A stretch of 23,074 bases of DNA from the NCBI GenBank assembly GCA_016839875.1, contig JAEOTK010000121.1, positions 1-23,074 of the forward strand, read 5' to 3'. The notes beneath the pieces were generated by a model, which worked only from the letters and a program-made list of their open reading frames with translations, had not been told where the DNA came from and made no database searches. Each line of letters opens with the position of its first letter. The first letter of the stretch is position 1. The translations under genes were made by a program, and so were the position numbers. This stretch comes from Candidatus Heimdallarchaeota archaeon (GTDB lineage: Archaea > Asgardarchaeota > Heimdallarchaeia > Heimdallarchaeales > Heimdallarchaeaceae). This document shows positions 21,168 to 23,074 of the stretch, in pieces.

Positions 21168-23074
21168 ATTTCTTATTTCTCAATAGTTTTTTGAAAAGAT
21201 CTTTTTTTATTCCATAAATAACTCCAAAAGCTATTGCACCACAACCAAAGATAGGCATGATTATAGTTAAAACTAGATTCTTAGTTAGCATACCTAGGTT
21301 ATAGATTTCAACTACAATTTGAGCACCGTCTTGATTTTCTATTATCAAGTGAATTTGCTTCGCTGAAGCAGATACATTGTCAAGTGTGATGTTCAAATTC
21401 GTTGGTTGCCAATTTGCTAAAAACTCAAAATCATCTTCATACACCAATTTCTTATCTACAAGAATTTTTAAGTTTCCTGTAGTTTTTGTTTTAAGTTTGA
21501 TGGCATCCCAGGTAGTAAAATCTAATTGAAGTTCATTGTTGCCTGTATCCAATGATTGTGAATTAATTTTAACTAATGGACTTTCATAAAATCTTTTTAG
21601 AGTGGGTACCCAGAAGTAAGTATTATTTAATCCATCAATTTGCATTTCCCAAGCTATTTCTCCCTCTCTAGTTACCTCTGTAATTATTACAGGATCTTGA
21701 AGATTTAGAACCATTGCTTTGTTTGCAAAAATGCTCAGAGTATTTCCATTAGGTAATCTATCTGCATCTCCGCCTGATTCTGGGAAATAATAACTTTGAT
21801 TTGATGGTCCCCAAGACCAGACTTCTTTTATCGTTTCATTTACTTCGTCTATTTCAAACTCAATCAATCTTGAATAACCTAATGAATTCTCAAGTGTCTC
21901 TGTTTGAGGATTGGAAGTGTTAAACAAATCATTATCAAATATAATAAATCGATTATCACTAATTCGATCAAGACTATGAGCTTGGTTGAAAAGAGTGTCC
22001 ACTTCTTGATTTGCCATGTTGTAAGAAGTAAAATTCCCTACATTTCCTGCTTCCCATAGGATGTCTTTTGTAATATAATCAATTTTGAGAATAGTATCTA
22101 AGTTACATAAGTGAAGATAGACAATATCTTCTTGCTTATCCCAGACGAAACTGTTAGCATGTGTCCAGTCTGCTCCACCATGAAAGGTTCTGTTCTTGCA
22201 CAAAGTAGTATAAAGAGAAGAATTAAACGGATAAGAAGTACTTGAATTCCATTGCCAAATCAAAGTTCCATCTCTTGAATACTCTGAAAGTAAGTCATAA
22301 AGAATTTGCTGACCTTCCCATGTTTCTTCAGACAAGAAATACTCTATAACCATAAAAGTATCAGTTACGGGATTATAATCAAAGCTATGATGTCCTTCGG
22401 GTATATCTAAGATTTCTCTATCACCTGTCTCATAGTTCCATAATTCTATGAAATTCTCTTGTCCTCCTTGAGCAATTGTAGATGAGTTAACAAACTTATG
22501 AAAACTATGAAAAGAATCTTCAAGTTCATAAACAATTTCTCCTTCACTGTCTACAATTATTGCTTTTCCCTCAACCGGTGTTGCGATATTTGGGGTTCCA
22601 TATTGATCAGGAATTAGATTTATTTTGTTGTAGGGTAGTAGTGTTAGCCCTTTATCATATAGGGATGGATTATCTACAGTTATCAAGAAATTATCTTTTA
22701 TTTCAACTGGTTCAACATAAGCTCCACTTAGAGTAGTGGCCGCAATTTCAACGATCTGGTTGACTTTGAGAACATCACTGAATTTTCCATCGAATGTCAA
22801 ATCCCCTTTCATAAAAGCTTGTTGAGGAGATACATCAGTCCTGATAATCTCAATTGTAGTAGCAAAATCAAGTTCTATAAGAATCCCATACTCTTCAGGT
22901 GGAGTTGGACCAATATCATATGTTAGAGAACCTTCTGTTATAATGAACCACATGTCGTCTTCATCGGTGACATTGAACCATACAACTTCTTCCCAATCTT
23001 CAACCAAATCTAAGATGATTTGATGATTATCTGCAACATATTGTGAAAAAATGACAAAATCAGGCATATCTGAC
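21166..23074 (-). CDS. SCP2-like domain fused to an ASST-like propeller with C-terminal membrane anchor (5' end at the right edge)
   Basis: The frame is open to the window edge and an internal ATG at 23067 has no signal peptide after it, so the true N-terminus probably lies outside. Numbering from that ATG: residues about 15-113 look like an SCP2 sterol/lipid-carrier domain (VVWFNVTDEDDMWFI, GSLTYDIG, VSPQQAFMKGDLTFDGKF). Residues about 120-480 are an ASST-like beta-propeller with GHHSFDYN (225-232), WTHANS (301-306), NQAHSLDRI (361-369), IFDND (376-380) and DADRLPNGN (434-442). These are the same ordered histidine motifs as the 1058-aa protein; His364 is at the sulfated-His position. A beta-rich domain (about 480-590), a membrane helix (about 597-620) and a Lys-rich tail follow. 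The propeller should sit outside the cell if a signal peptide lies upstream. Substrate unknown. Confidence 0.82.
   Translation of the reverse strand, partial: SDMPDFVIFSQYVADNHQIILDLVEDWEEVVWFNVTDEDDMWFIITEGSLTYDIGPTPPEEYGILIELDFATTIEIIRTDVSPQQAFMKGDLTFDGKFSDVLKVNQIVEIAATTLSGAYVEPVEIKDNFLITVDNPSLYDKGLTLLPYNKINLIPDQYGTPNIATPVEGKAIIVDSEGEIVYELEDSFHSFHKFVNSSTIAQGGQENFIELWNYETGDREILDIPEGHHSFDYNPVTDTFMVIEYFLSEETWEGQQILYDLLSEYSRDGTLIWQWNSSTSYPFNSSLYTTLCKNRTFHGGADWTHANSFVWDKQEDIVYLHLCNLDTILKIDYITKDILWEAGNVGNFTSYNMANQEVDTLFNQAHSLDRISDNRFIIFDNDLFNTSNPQTETLENSLGYSRLIEFEIDEVNETIKEVWSWGPSNQSYYFPESGGDADRLPNGNTLSIFANKAMVLNLQDPVIITEVTREGEIAWEMQIDGLNNTYFWVPTLKRFYESPLVKINSQSLDTGNNELQLDFTTWDAIKLKTKTTGNLKILVDKKLVYEDDFEFLANWQPTNLNITLDNVSASAKQIHLIIENQDGAQIVVEIYNLGMLTKNLVLTIIMPIFGCGAIAFGVIYGIKKDLFKKLLRNKK

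Noticed and set aside
23065..23067. ATG taken as the true start of the SCP2-ASST protein
   Set aside because: The frame stays open to the window end and no signal peptide follows this ATG although the protein ends in a membrane anchor, so the start is probably outside the window.

Overview
The window is AT-rich (by eye about two thirds A+T) and reads as archaeal. It encodes a TFB-type initiation factor. Most genes or gene clusters have a TATA-like box about 25 bases before the start codon or just before a very short leader. It also carries a PiT phosphate transporter paired with a DUF47 regulator and large Ig-like surface proteins with a C-terminal membrane anchor. The Ig-like repeats, the HEAT/TPR protein and the low GC would suit an Asgard archaeon (Heimdall- or Loki-type), but that placement is inference and only weakly supported.

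Region 1 (1-5702) is a nucleotide-sugar cassette. On the minus strand, in transcription order, are a DegT/PglE-type aminotransferase, a PglF/CapD-type 4,6-dehydratase, a PIG-L deacetylase and a NeuD/PglD-type acetyltransferase cut by the left edge. The first three are coupled by overlapping or touching start and stop codons. A second PIG-L protein and a WecC-type UDP-HexNAc dehydrogenase lie on the plus strand across a divergent promoter. Dehydratase, aminotransferase and acetyltransferase together are the enzyme set for UDP-diacetylbacillosamine-like sugars. The deacetylases and the uronate-forming dehydrogenase suggest further tailoring.

Region 2 (5768-9208) handles sulfur: a TauE/SafE permease, then on the minus strand cysQ (PAP phosphatase) and a fused sat-cysC (ATP sulfurylase-APS kinase). 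This is a make-PAPS and clear-PAP module with no PAPS reductase or PAPS-dependent sulfotransferase in view.

Region 3 (9302-13394) has two adjacent surface proteins. One is 1058 aa: an arylsulfotransferase (ASST)-like propeller, Ig-like modules, a discoidin-like domain and a membrane anchor. The other is 308 aa and repeats the discoidin-Ig-anchor end of its neighbour. A second ASST-like protein at the right edge (21166-23074) has an SCP2-like lipid-carrier domain before the propeller.

Region 4 (13471-21156) contains a solitary adenine-type DNA methyltransferase, DUF47-PiT phosphate uptake, a membrane protein with four zinc ribbons divergent from a degenerate TFB, and a HEAT/Pro-Glu/TPR protein with an in-frame 24-base repeat. 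I found no tRNA, rRNA, CRISPR array, insertion sequence or origin. No gene-free stretch exceeds 300 bases; the longest is the 177-base divergent promoter gap at 17997-18173.
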